A stretch of 64,000 bases of DNA from Methanosarcina thermophila TM-1. GTDB lineage: Archaea > Halobacteriota > Methanosarcinia > Methanosarcinales > Methanosarcinaceae. The stretch is taken from positions 2,804,908 to 2,868,907 of the forward strand of contig NZ_CP009501.1 in NCBI RefSeq assembly GCF_000969885.1, in the 5' to 3' direction. Both the position numbers and the translations under genes were made by a program. Of this stretch, positions 1-7,888 are shown one piece after another; position 1 is the stretch's first letter, and each line of letters starts with the position of its first letter. The notes below the pieces were generated by a model. It made no database searches and was not told the origin of the DNA. It saw only the letters and a list, made by a program, of their open reading frames with translations.

Positions 1-6
1 AAGCCA

Positions 7-404
7 TATTTAAAGATAGTGATTTTCTTTTTACTTTTATATTACTAACAAGAATAATGGACAATTTAGCCCCCGGTTATTGTTTTTCTTCTTGTTTTGT
101 ATTTTATAGTCGGAATACTATGAAATACTAACAGATAATACCAAATAGTTTTAGTATACTATTAAAGTATTATAAATTAGCATGCACATAGCTCTATTTA
201 AATGTAGTGATTTTAGTTTATTTTTATATTGTTCCTGATATTTATTTGTTGGACAGCCTCCGGATCTCGTAATTTTTTAGATTTAATATCAAAATAAATA
301 TTAAACAATAATATCAATTTATACAATAATTAATATAACAAAGATATATTTAAAGAAAGTGATTTTATCTTTATTTTTATATAAATATTGTTATATACTG
401 GACA
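7..404 (+). repeat. Three imperfect promoter-like direct repeats (~58 bp)
   Basis: Three related blocks lie at 7-63, 195-255 and 347-404. Each opens with a TATTTAAA-like core running into AGTGATTTT, continues through a T/A-rich stretch and ends in TGGACA. The opening is close to an archaeal TATA box, so each block could be a promoter or a decayed copy of one. The last copy lies about 180 bases before the small zinc-finger frame at 586. Apart from these repeats, 1-582 is very AT-rich and holds no convincing gene. The repeats are seen directly; a promoter role is inference. Confidence 0.55.
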
Positions 405-585
405 GATAATGACTTCTAATATAAAAATGCTACTGGGAATCCGGCTAATGAATAACTTAGACAAAAGCAGTATAATAATAAAGAACATCCCTGTTATGAA
501 AAAATTGATTGAAATTTTGAACGCGATTAAGTTGCTGAACGCTGCTAAAATTGTATTTTTGAGAACGCTGATTGAGGGTTAAAAC

Positions 586-744
586 ATAGTTAAATGTTAT
601 ATTTGTGGAAAGGACGAAAACTCTCTGCTTAGAGTAAAGCACAGGAGACTTGGGACAATAAAGCTCTGCTTTGAGTGCTGGGAAGTGGAAAGCGGCAACC
701 ATAGTCTCCTTCCTTCATGTGGAGGGTGGGATTGTTGCAAGTGA
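586..744 (+). CDS. Small double-CxxC zinc-finger protein with apparent ATA start
   Basis: The frame reads KCYICGKDENSLL near its start, then LCFECWEVE, and ends near SCGGWDCCK: two CxxC knuckles plus a Cys-rich tail, about 52 residues, typical of small archaeal zinc-finger proteins. The frame opens after a stop at 580-582 and has no ATG, GTG or TTG before the first cysteine. A GAGGG ribosome binding site at 574-578 is correctly spaced for the ATA codon at 586, so the start looks like ATA in place of ATG. It may be a gene with a rare start, or a pseudogene inactivated by a start mutation. Function unknown; binding to nucleic acid or protein is only a family-based guess. Confidence 0.5.
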   Translation: MVKCYICGKDENSLLRVKHRRLGTIKLCFECWEVESGNHSLLPSCGGWDCCK

Positions 745-796
745 GTATATCCTGAAATATCTTGTAATTAGCATTTTTCACTCTATTTTTTTCCAT

Positions 797-922
797 TCAG
801 AGATTTGCAAGCTTCTTCATTCTTTTGATATTATCCAGGCTTGGGACTTTACCTGCTTTTTCTTGTATTTCTCTCTGCTTTTTTACCTGTATACTATCGT
901 AGAATTCTAAACGTTTTGGCAT
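797..922 (-). pseudogene. Possible small gene or C-terminal gene remnant
   Basis: On the minus strand an ATG at 922 opens a 41-codon frame starting MPKRLEFYDSIQVKKQ and ending near NIKRMKKLANL. Its charged, amphipathic composition is protein-like and unlike the surrounding AT-rich noise. The same frame stays open upstream to about 991 (including IARNIYKYTDLGYSLI) and overlaps the first codons of the YnfA gene on the other strand, but has no start codon there. It could be a very small protein or the tail of a gene whose front was lost. I do not recognise the family. It converges on the zinc-finger frame. Confidence 0.3.
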
Positions 923-987
923 TTCAATAATTAAGGAATAGCCTAAATCAGTGTATTTATATATATTTCTAGCAATATTGGAAGACC

Positions 988-1365
988 ATGCTTAAAATTG
1001 AATCCAGATGTATCTCCCAAAAAAGATGCTTTGCGTATACTATTCTCCTGTTTATCCTTGCCGGCATTTTTGAGATAGGAGGTGGATACCTTCTGTGGTT
1101 ATGGCTACGTGAGGGCAGGGAGCTTATCTTTGCATTTGCTGGGGCAATTATCCTTTTTTTATATGGAGTCGTGCCGACTTTCCAACCGTCCTACTTCCAC
1201 AGGATATATGCAACTTATGGAGGCATTTTTGTTGTTATGTCCCTCTTATGGGGCTGGATCTTCGATAAAATTCCTCCTGATTTTTATGATATCATCGGTG
1301 CCTTGATTATTCTTATTGGAGTGTCAATTATTTACTACTGGCCAAGAGAAAGTGATAACAATTGA
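988..1365 (+). CDS. YnfA/UPF0060-type small membrane protein (first of pair)
   Basis: This 125-residue protein has about four hydrophobic helices. It carries the UPF0060/YnfA hallmarks EIGGGYLLWLWLREG near residue 30, YGVVPTFQP near 60 and AAYGG-like YATYGGIF near 75. The family resembles small multidrug resistance-type transporters, but its substrate is unsettled. The N-terminus is about 15 residues longer than in the following paralogue. The stop codon overlaps the start of that paralogue by 4 bases (TTGA), so the two are probably translationally coupled and may form a hetero-oligomer. Confidence 0.85.
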   Translation: MLKIESRCISQKRCFAYTILLFILAGIFEIGGGYLLWLWLREGRELIFAFAGAIILFLYGVVPTFQPSYFHRIYATYGGIFVVMSLLWGWIFDKIPPDFYDIIGALIILIGVSIIYYWPRESDNN

Positions 1366-1691
1366 TTGATCCTGCCATTTCTCTTGCACTGTTTTTCCTG
1401 GCTGCACTCTTTGAAATTGGAGGAGGTTACCTTGTCTGGTTGTGGTTAAGAGAGAACAAAGGGATAACACTCGGGCTGCTTGGAGGATTAACATTAACCA
1501 TTTACGGGATAATTCCAACCTTCCAGCCAGCACACTTCGGCAGGGTCTATGCTGCCTACGGTGGAATTTTTATTGTCTCTTCCCTAATCTGGGGAGTTCT
1601 TGTAGATAAAAAAAACCCGGATAAGTACGAGATAATAGGGGCATTGATCGCACTTGTAGGTGTGATGATAATGTTCTACGTGCCTCGTTAA
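1362..1691 (+). CDS. YnfA/UPF0060-type small membrane protein (second of pair)
   Basis: This 109-residue four-helix membrane protein is a paralogue of the preceding gene. It has FEIGGGYLVWLWLREN, YGIIPTFQPAHFGRVYAAYGG and a C-terminal IIGALIALVGVMIMFY segment. It starts at TTG 1362, inside the stop codon of the first copy, a typical coupled arrangement. Length and motifs fit UPF0060/YnfA throughout. Tandem duplication followed by modest divergence is the simplest origin. Transport is inferred from fold similarity, not shown here. Confidence 0.88.
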   Translation: MIDPAISLALFFLAALFEIGGGYLVWLWLRENKGITLGLLGGLTLTIYGIIPTFQPAHFGRVYAAYGGIFIVSSLIWGVLVDKKNPDKYEIIGALIALVGVMIMFYVPR

Positions 1692-2107
1692 GTAAGTATA
1701 CAGGAAGGAACAGGTTTTATCAGGAAGGATTAGGTTCTATTCTGACCCTTTTAAAGTAGAAGATACCAAATAAATGCGGGATAGGCTAGTTGAAGATAGA
1801 AAACGTGAATTTTATGGAAATCGTTTTTACTATCCATAAAAACTCAGCTTTCTGTAAAATCTGCGTTTTTTGTTTTCGTTTTTAGCCCTTAATCTCCTTC
1901 GTTTCCAAGGAAAAAACAGGACTTTTATGTAGCTGCTTTTACATGTGATTATGAAGTCAAGATTTGCAGTCCAGCCAACAGCCTAAGTTAACTGAGTTCA
2001 ACCCGAAAGTTTGTACGCTTGAATGTATTAATATAGAGAGCTTTTCCTCATTGTTCCGTGTAAATATAAAAAAATCATAAAACTGAAAGTGAAGTGTTAT
2101 CTGCAAT
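1692..2107. other. Intergenic region, convergent gene ends
   Basis: This 416-base stretch lies between the YnfA pair and the 3' end of amt on the opposite strand. It has T-rich tracts near 1862-1886 that could end the plus-strand transcript and a run near 2065-2075 that, read on the minus strand, is T-rich and could end the glnK-amt transcript. I see no gene in it. Confidence 0.5.
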
Positions 2108-3301
2108 TCATATGTTATATGCGGCTTCACCATGCTGCGTTTTGTCAAGCCCGATGTTTTCTTCACTTTCAGTTACTTTGAGCCCTATTGTTCTATTAAG
2201 TACAAAGCCGATAAGGAGGGTACAGACACTTGCGTATATAATTGTAAAGACTACGCCCTCAAGCTGAACCAGCAGCTGGCTGAAGTTTCCAAGGAGAAGA
2301 CCTTCGCTGCCTACGCTTGCATATACGCCTGTTAGAAGTGCACCGATTATTCCGCCAACTCCATGAACTCCGAAGGCATCGAGTGAATCATCATATCCAA
2401 ATCTGTTTTTGAGCATCACAGCCTGATAACACATAAAGCTTGCAATCGCACCTATTGGAATTGCTGCTATAGGCGTGACAAATCCGGCAGCTGGAGTTAT
2501 TGCGACAAGCCCTGACAGAACCCCAGTTGCAAATCCAAGGGCAGTAGGATATCCCAGGTGATACCATTCAATTACCATCCAGACAAACCCTGCTGCTGCG
2601 GGGGCTACTATTGTTGTAATGAATGCAAGTGTTGCAATTTCATTTGCAGCAAGAGCTGAGCCTGCGTTGAATCCGAACCATCCAAACCAGAGAATCCCGG
2701 CACCAAGGAGGGTTAGAGTAATGTTATGCGGCTTCAGGACGTCAACGCCATATCCTCTTCTCTTTCCGAGGTAAGTCAGTATTGCAAGCGAGGAAATACC
2801 TGCTGTTATATGGACAACCGTGCCGCCTGCAAAGTCCAGAGCTTCCCCAGTGAGGAATCCGCCTCCCCAGACCCAGTGACATACAGGTGCATAGATTATG
2901 AGTCCCCAGAGCACAATGAACGCGATATAAGACTTGAACTTAACACGTCCCACAATTGCACCTGAAATAAGAGCAGGTGTAATTATTGCAAACATTCCCT
3001 GAAATGCTACAAATGCATAAGTTGGAATTGTCCCTGTTACCGAATATGCGTCAATCCCTTTAAGGAATGCGTGTTCAAGGCTGCCCACAAACCAGTTGCC
3101 TTCTCCAAAAGCAAGTGAGTAGCCTACTAAAACCCATACCAGAGCCATAACGCCCATGGCAACGAATGAGTGCATCATGCTGCTCAGGACGTTTTTACGC
3201 TGGACCAGCCCGCCGTAGAATAGTGCCAGCCCGGGAACCATTAGTAATACCAGTGCAGATGAAATCAGTACCCATACTGTATCTGCAGTTTCGATAGCCA
3301 T
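2108..3301 (-). CDS. amt: Ammonium transporter Amt
   Basis: The 397-residue protein is a full-length Amt/MEP/Rh ammonium channel with about 11 membrane helices. It takes up ammonium across the cell membrane. The two pore histidines are seen in TVVHITAG (about His164) and FGVHGVGG (about His313), and the family motif DFAGGTVVH is intact. The start follows a GAGGGGAT ribosome binding site. It lies 10 bases downstream of glnK on the same strand, the usual arrangement in which GlnK plugs the channel when nitrogen is plentiful. Expression is probably induced under nitrogen limitation, by analogy with other Methanosarcina. Confidence 0.97.
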   Translation of the reverse strand: MAIETADTVWVLISSALVLLMVPGLALFYGGLVQRKNVLSSMMHSFVAMGVMALVWVLVGYSLAFGEGNWFVGSLEHAFLKGIDAYSVTGTIPTYAFVAFQGMFAIITPALISGAIVGRVKFKSYIAFIVLWGLIIYAPVCHWVWGGGFLTGEALDFAGGTVVHITAGISSLAILTYLGKRRGYGVDVLKPHNITLTLLGAGILWFGWFGFNAGSALAANEIATLAFITTIVAPAAAGFVWMVIEWYHLGYPTALGFATGVLSGLVAITPAAGFVTPIAAIPIGAIASFMCYQAVMLKNRFGYDDSLDAFGVHGVGGIIGALLTGVYASVGSEGLLLGNFSQLLVQLEGVVFTIIYASVCTLLIGFVLNRTIGLKVTESEENIGLDKTQHGEAAYNI

Positions 3302-3311
3302 ATTTATCCCC

Positions 3312-3656
3312 TCATAAAGCGTCAGATCCGGTTTCGTTAGTACGAATCCGTATTACGTCATCAAGTGGCAGCACAAATATCTTGCCGCTTCCGAGGTAGC
3401 CGTCATTGCCTTTCGCTCCAGTTTTTATTGCCTCGATAATCGGTTGAAGGAAATGATCTTCAACTGCGATTTCAATCTTGATTTTCTCAAGCAGGTTTGC
3501 CTCATATTCTGTTGCCCTGTAGATCTCCAGGTATCCTTTCTGGGCGCCATAGCCGGCAACTGATGAAACTGTTAATCTATTTACCTCAAGTTTCTGAAGC
3601 TCTCGTTTGACCGCATCAAGTCTTTCCGGCCTTATTATAGCGATTACATACTTCAT
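3312..3656 (-). CDS. glnK: PII nitrogen regulatory protein (GlnK type)
   Basis: This small trimeric signal protein binds ATP/ADP and 2-oxoglutarate and regulates the ammonium channel encoded just downstream. I choose the ATG at 3656 (MKYVIAIIRP, 114 residues) because GGTGG precedes it; a TTG 12 bases earlier is less likely. The T-loop reads GYGAQKGYLEIYRATEY, with Tyr51 exactly at the canonical modification and interaction position, although Arg is replaced by Ala next to QKG. The C-terminal GKIFVLPLDDVIRIRT motif is intact. First gene of a two-gene unit with amt. Confidence 0.96.
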   Translation of the reverse strand: MKYVIAIIRPERLDAVKRELQKLEVNRLTVSSVAGYGAQKGYLEIYRATEYEANLLEKIKIEIAVEDHFLQPIIEAIKTGAKGNDGYLGSGKIFVLPLDDVIRIRTNETGSDAL

Positions 3657-3670
3657 CTTGACCACCAATC

Positions 3671-3704
3671 GGTAGCCTATATCCTACTTAATAATATTTA
3701 AATC
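3671..3704 (-). promoter_or_regulatory. Candidate glnK-amt promoter with inverted repeat
   Basis: On the minus strand a TATA-like TTTAAATATT lies at about 3694-3704. Between it and the glnK start is an inverted repeat, GTAG-N8-CTAC (3672-3687), about where transcription would begin and where a repressor such as NrpR could act. The spacer does not match the short-spacer operator I would expect for NrpR, so the link is tentative. The repeat is visible; the regulatory role is inference. Confidence 0.35.
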
Positions 3705-3918
3705 AATCCATCTATATATTAAATATTTATATAGTTTGGCAGAAAATTCATAAAGTAGATTGTGATCTTTGCAGGTTAAGAGCTCAATATAAATTCTCAG
3801 CATTTCTAAGGCTACTGTAGCTATCTAAAAATTAGAATTTGGGCTGCCGTATGAGTTCGATTTCTTTCCCGCTTATGCTGTAAGAGACCTTTTATTCCCC
3901 GAGAACAAACTCAGAGCT

Positions 3919-4800
3919 ATGTTCAGAGAAATTGGAAGTGTAAGAAATAAGGCTGATGAGGTTTCCCTGCAGATCCTCGCCCTTTTCAGAGAGAGCATCA
4001 GTGAGATCCACCTGAACGAGCCTGAATCCGTATCAGACTACTTCAAGCCTGAATATTCCCATTATATCGTGGTGCATACGCCCCTTGATATCCGATTCCC
4101 TGAGAAAAGGGAAGAGTGGAATATGCGCTTTTGCAGGGATGTCGGAGTATCGATTGTGGAATGTATTGTAGCAGAAACCGACAGGATTTACGTAAAAGGG
4201 CTTATTGCGGTTAACGGCTCAAAGGTCTATGCCATCCTTCCCTTTACAACAATAGATGCGGAAAAAACAAAACAGGCAACGTTTCCTGAAGACCGCATGG
4301 CTCGTATCCGGGCGCAGGTACTTCCTGCCGTGCTTCCTGACATAATAGGGGAAACAATCCTCGATATTGGCAGCGGTTTCGGAAGCCTCACTCTGGAGCT
4401 TGCAAAAAACAACCCGGATTCGAAGGTTTACGGGATCGATATTCATGACTCTCTTACCGGACAGTCACAGATGAATGCTGATATCCTTGGCGTGACGAAT
4501 GTGGAATTCAGAACAGGAAACGCCTATGCCCTGCCTTTTGAATCCGAATTTGCGGAAGTGGCTACCTGTTTCTTCATGCTCCACCACCTCGAAGACATTA
4601 AATTTGCCCTGTTCGAAATTAAGAGAGTGCTTAAAAACGGAGGCTTGCTAATTGCAGTAGAACCGCTTGCACATCAGCACCACCACGGTCCCCAGTTCTC
4701 GGAAGTTGAATGGAAGGCGCTTTTTGAGGATGTCGGCTTCGCAGTCGAGGTTGAGAATATGGAAGGAGCAGCGATTCTGAAAGCTGTAAAAAAGATGTGA
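3919..4800 (+). CDS. Class I SAM-dependent methyltransferase
   Basis: The 293-residue protein has a C-terminal methyltransferase domain from about residue 140. The SAM-binding glycine motif is ILDIGSGFGS, the acidic ribose-binding position is in YGIDIHD, and the post-motif region FFMLHHLEDIKFAL is typical of the UbiE/type 11 group. The first ~135 residues form a separate domain I cannot assign. The substrate is unknown. It is followed 80 bases later by a geranylgeranyl-reductase-like gene on the same strand, so a prenylated lipid or quinone-like substrate is possible, but that is inference. A His-rich stretch (HQHHHG) lies near residue 255. Confidence 0.8.
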   Translation: MFREIGSVRNKADEVSLQILALFRESISEIHLNEPESVSDYFKPEYSHYIVVHTPLDIRFPEKREEWNMRFCRDVGVSIVECIVAETDRIYVKGLIAVNGSKVYAILPFTTIDAEKTKQATFPEDRMARIRAQVLPAVLPDIIGETILDIGSGFGSLTLELAKNNPDSKVYGIDIHDSLTGQSQMNADILGVTNVEFRTGNAYALPFESEFAEVATCFFMLHHLEDIKFALFEIKRVLKNGGLLIAVEPLAHQHHHGPQFSEVEWKALFEDVGFAVEVENMEGAAILKAVKKM

Positions 4801-4880
4801 TATCTGAATGTTTCGGGAAAGAATTAATAAACAGTCCCCTGCAAATTGCAAAACAAAAATGAAAACAGGAAGATCTTTCT

Positions 4881-6074
4881 ATGTTCCCAGACGCCTCTTA
4901 TGATGTAATTGTGGTAGGCACAGGTCCTGCAGGATCTACATCTGCCCTCTACGCTGCAAAAAACGGTGCTTCAGTACTTCTTCTTGATAAAAAAAAAGAG
5001 ATAGGGAATCCTATTCAATGTGCTGGTTTTCTGCCCGATGCGTCTGAAATTCAGGCTCTGTTACGTGACGCCAGGCTACCGGATACGCTGAAAAACTATC
5101 CTGATTCCTGCGTACTACAGAGAATTGATACACAACGCATTTTCCCTCCTAACTGTAATATAAAAGAGTTCGCTGTCAGAGGTGCAGTCCTTGATCGGCG
5201 CAAATATGACCAGTTCCTCGCCGAGAAGGCAGCAAGAGCCGGGGCTGAACTCATGGTCAAAACTCGCGTAACGAGAATTGAGGGCACGATGGTTGAAACC
5301 TCAGGAATCTTCGGAAAGCATAGAATCAAAGCAAAAGCTATCATAGGAGCTGACGGTCCCAATTCCCTTGTCGCAAAATCAAGTGGGCTTTTGCCTAATC
5401 CTAAATCAAGAGAGATTTCTGTTGCTATTGAATACCAGGTCAGGAATGTGGATATTGACCCTTCTGCCCTGGAAATGTATTTCGGAAAGGACTTTGTGCC
5501 AGGCGGTTATGCATGGATTTTTCCCGAGGGTAAAGATCGTGCAAATGTGGGAGTAGGGATTCGAAGCAGGTTGGCTGAAAAAGGGGTTTCTGCAAGGGAA
5601 TACTTGCACCGTTTTATGAGGAGCCATCCTCTTGCAGAAAAGAAATTGAAAGACGGCATAATAATGAATGTGATTGCAGGCATTATTCCTGTCAATGGCG
5701 CTCCGGAAAAAACTTCAACTGAGAACTCACTAATTGTAGGGGACGCAGCCGGACAGATCTTTGCAACAAACGGAGGCGGAATCCCTCCTGCAATGATTGC
5801 CGGAAAAGTGGCAGGAGAAACAGCAGCCGAATTTGTAGCCGGGAAATGCAGGCTTGAAGAATATGACCGACGCTGGCGAGCTCAGTTCGGATCTGAGCTT
5901 AAAACATCGGTGCAGGCAAGGCAGCTTATGGATGGAATTATGAAATCCGATGTTCTCATGAATGCAGCTTTCAAGCTTATTTCCCCAGAGCAGATGAAAA
6001 TCATGCAATGCGGAAAACTCCCCTCTACCGTTAAACTCGGGCTCCAGGCGCTAAACCGGGCAAAAAAAGCTTGA
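4881..6074 (+). CDS. Geranylgeranyl reductase family FAD flavoprotein
   Basis: A 397-residue FAD-dependent reductase of the type that saturates isoprenoid double bonds in archaeal lipids or related prenyl chains. Visible are the N-terminal dinucleotide fold VIVVGTGPAGSTSA, the QCAGF cysteine segment near residue 48, the family motif YAWIFP followed eight residues later by GVG, and the FAD ribose site GDAAGQ. An AGGAAGAT ribosome binding site precedes the ATG. Methanosarcina genomes carry several paralogues, so this one may act on archaeol precursors, methanophenazine or another prenyl compound. It has lower homology to the FAD cap region of typical archaeol reductases as far as I can judge by eye. 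Confidence 0.88.
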   Translation: MFPDASYDVIVVGTGPAGSTSALYAAKNGASVLLLDKKKEIGNPIQCAGFLPDASEIQALLRDARLPDTLKNYPDSCVLQRIDTQRIFPPNCNIKEFAVRGAVLDRRKYDQFLAEKAARAGAELMVKTRVTRIEGTMVETSGIFGKHRIKAKAIIGADGPNSLVAKSSGLLPNPKSREISVAIEYQVRNVDIDPSALEMYFGKDFVPGGYAWIFPEGKDRANVGVGIRSRLAEKGVSAREYLHRFMRSHPLAEKKLKDGIIMNVIAGIIPVNGAPEKTSTENSLIVGDAAGQIFATNGGGIPPAMIAGKVAGETAAEFVAGKCRLEEYDRRWRAQFGSELKTSVQARQLMDGIMKSDVLMNAAFKLISPEQMKIMQCGKLPSTVKLGLQALNRAKKA

Positions 6075-6077
6075 ACG

Positions 6078-6127
6078 CAAGCCTTTTCAAAAAAGGCTTG
6101 AGCGAAAACCTTTTGAGAAAAGGTTTT
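6078..6127 (+). repeat. Two tandem perfect hairpins, possible terminator
   Basis: Two perfect 10-bp stems with 3-base loops follow each other: CAAGCCTTTT/AAAAGGCTTG (6078-6100) and AAAACCTTTT/AAAAGGTTTT (6105-6127). They start 4 bases after the flavoprotein stop. The same hairpin family recurs at 13750-14013. They could end or protect transcripts, or be remnants of a small mobile repeat. Confidence 0.75.
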
Positions 6128-6177
6128 ATCGAAAACGGCATGGCGGCGTGAGAAACTGAGAATTCGGGTTTCCGATT

Positions 6178-6555
6178 TTACACTTCTGTCCTTTCCACAG
6201 TTGTTTCTTCTTTCTCTTCCTCTTTTGCTTCTTTCTCTCTCGCTTTTGCTTCGGCTGCTTTCATTTTTCTTAATTCGGTTTCAGCATCTTCTTTATTGTA
6301 CTTTGCTTCCGGATAGGAAGGTCGGATCTCAAGGGCTTTTTCAAAGGAAGCAATAGCTTCTTCGTATCGCTTGAGGACTACGAATTCAAGTCCCCTGAGG
6401 TTCCAGACTCCTGCGAAATCAGGCTTTAGCTTCAGAACCTTATCAAAATACTCAATTTTTTTCTCAGGATCGGTTTCTCTGACTGCAAGCGCATACCACT
6501 CCTCTGCGGTTTTGCCTTCCACCTTCTTCTTGAATAAGCTGTCCAAAAATCCCAA
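6178..6555 (-). CDS. TPR-repeat protein
   Basis: I choose the TTG at 6555 (MGFLDSLFKKK, 125 residues); the frame is open further upstream, but that part has no protein-like features. Two to three tetratricopeptide repeats lie at about residues 15-90 (EEWYALAV, KIEYFDKVLKLKPDFAGVW, YEEAIASFEKALEIRPSYPEA). The last 30 residues are almost all Lys, Glu and Ala, probably a solvent-exposed helix. TPR proteins are usually protein-binding scaffolds; the partner is unknown. Monocistronic, convergent with the flavoprotein gene. Confidence 0.8.
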   Translation of the reverse strand: MGFLDSLFKKKVEGKTAEEWYALAVRETDPEKKIEYFDKVLKLKPDFAGVWNLRGLEFVVLKRYEEAIASFEKALEIRPSYPEAKYNKEDAETELRKMKAAEAKAREKEAKEEEKEETTVERTEV

Positions 6556-6759
6556 TGATATCACTTCTCCCTTGTGAGATTGTCTGGCAGGTAGAAATAA
6601 ATAATTATTCTCTTGGACAGAATGATATAACAAGGAATAACCCATACAAAGTACAACCCAAAGCAAGGCATTGAACCAAAAATAAAATCAAGTAAGTTTC
6701 ATAACATTAAGAATTCGGTATGTTTAAAAAGAAATCTTAAAAATGAAAAATTTGAAAGC

Positions 6760-7668
6760 TTACTGTGCAAGCATCTGTGCTTCGTTCAATAAGCTTCCAA
6801 AATCAGAAGTCATTACAATTTTGGTAATGTTTCCTGAGGTAGTTACATTGTAGATTACTCCGCGTTCGGTGGAGTTTGCCTTCAAAGTCTCGATTTTTTC
6901 AGTGAATTCGGGTTCTGGATTGAGATAAAGGGACGTCTGCGTATAATTTCCATCACCGAGTTTTCTGAAATCCATGTAGACCTGATCAGCCGGGATATCA
7001 GTGGAGTTTGTCTTTGTAATTACTCGCTGGTAGATACTCCCTTCAGGATTCGCTTGACTCAGGAGGGCATCATATTCTGTTGTAGCAGTTGCATTTCCTT
7101 CCAGTATATCGATTACATTTCTCGCACTCTGGTGGGAGCCAAGAATAACAGGGCTTCCGGCTACGTTCCAGATATCATAGGTACTGTTTGTCCTTGCAAG
7201 GAGATAGTAGTTTTTGTATGGGATTGCTCCTATAGGTGCAAAGATTTTCTGTTCTGGAATCAGATGAAGTTCAAACTCGTTGCTGCCATTAACATAATTT
7301 GTATTATAGACTTTTGTTACATTTGCTCCATACAGCCAGTTCAGCATGCTTGTATTTCCAACAATTTGTTCAAACGGCGTTCCTGCCGCTTTTTGAAGGT
7401 CTACATAGGTTGCACTTATTGCTCCCTGGGGGGTCATGTTCAAGCCGTCGGCAATGGAGTTGAACTTATGGTGAACCTGCTTGCCAGGAATCTGAGAAAA
7501 AGGGATTATGAGACCTTCCTCTACATTTTCTGTAGAGGAAATATCATTATTGCTATTTTTATCTGAGTTGCCTGTAAAGTATATCATGCAGGCTGACAGA
7601 AGCATTGTTAATGCTATAAAAACAGCCAGAAACTTCTGGTTTTTTGTTGCTGGGTCCTTTCGTTTCAT
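6760..7668 (-). CDS. Membrane-anchored exported hypothetical protein
   Basis: A 302-residue protein starting at ATG 7668, which has GAGG eight bases upstream. The N-terminus is basic (MKRKDPATKNQK) followed by one hydrophobic segment of about 18 residues containing a cysteine (LSACMIYF), then an Asn/Ser-rich linker. This fits a membrane anchor or signal sequence with an extracellular domain. The rest is rich in Asn-X-Ser/Thr sites and beta-type sequence with no motif I recognise. Function unknown; surface location is inference. Confidence 0.7.
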   Translation of the reverse strand: MKRKDPATKNQKFLAVFIALTMLLSACMIYFTGNSDKNSNNDISSTENVEEGLIIPFSQIPGKQVHHKFNSIADGLNMTPQGAISATYVDLQKAAGTPFEQIVGNTSMLNWLYGANVTKVYNTNYVNGSNEFELHLIPEQKIFAPIGAIPYKNYYLLARTNSTYDIWNVAGSPVILGSHQSARNVIDILEGNATATTEYDALLSQANPEGSIYQRVITKTNSTDIPADQVYMDFRKLGDGNYTQTSLYLNPEPEFTEKIETLKANSTERGVIYNVTTSGNITKIVMTSDFGSLLNEAQMLAQ

Positions 7669-7888
7669 CAATGAAACCTCATAACGCAAAGTTAATTTTT
7701 CTGACAGTAGAGATCATGTATTTGATATCTATAAAATTATCTAAGTACATTGTCTAAATATAATGGTTTGAGATCTGCAGGATGAAAAGGTTTTCTAATG
7801 TTTCCTCCTACATTGGATCCTGAATCTCAGACCGGTAATGGGGGATTAAAGCTGAATTCTTCTGCCCTGAGCAAAACTACCGTTCTTA

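Noticed and set aside
388-582. 64-codon plus-strand frame MLYTGQIM...
   Set aside because: Starts within a promoter-like repeat, has no ribosome binding site or motif, and its composition is that of AT-rich non-coding DNA.
671-910. 79-codon plus-strand frame after the zinc-finger frame
   Set aside because: It overlaps the zinc-finger frame in another phase and is Phe/Tyr/Ile-rich from T-rich DNA; the opposite strand is the more protein-like reading.
3671-3688. Definite NrpR operator upstream of glnK
   Set aside because: The inverted repeat has an 8-base spacer and only four-base arms; kept only as a candidate.
5096-5362. Minus-strand frames inside the flavoprotein and other genes
   Set aside because: Shadows of real genes on the other strand with no independent support.
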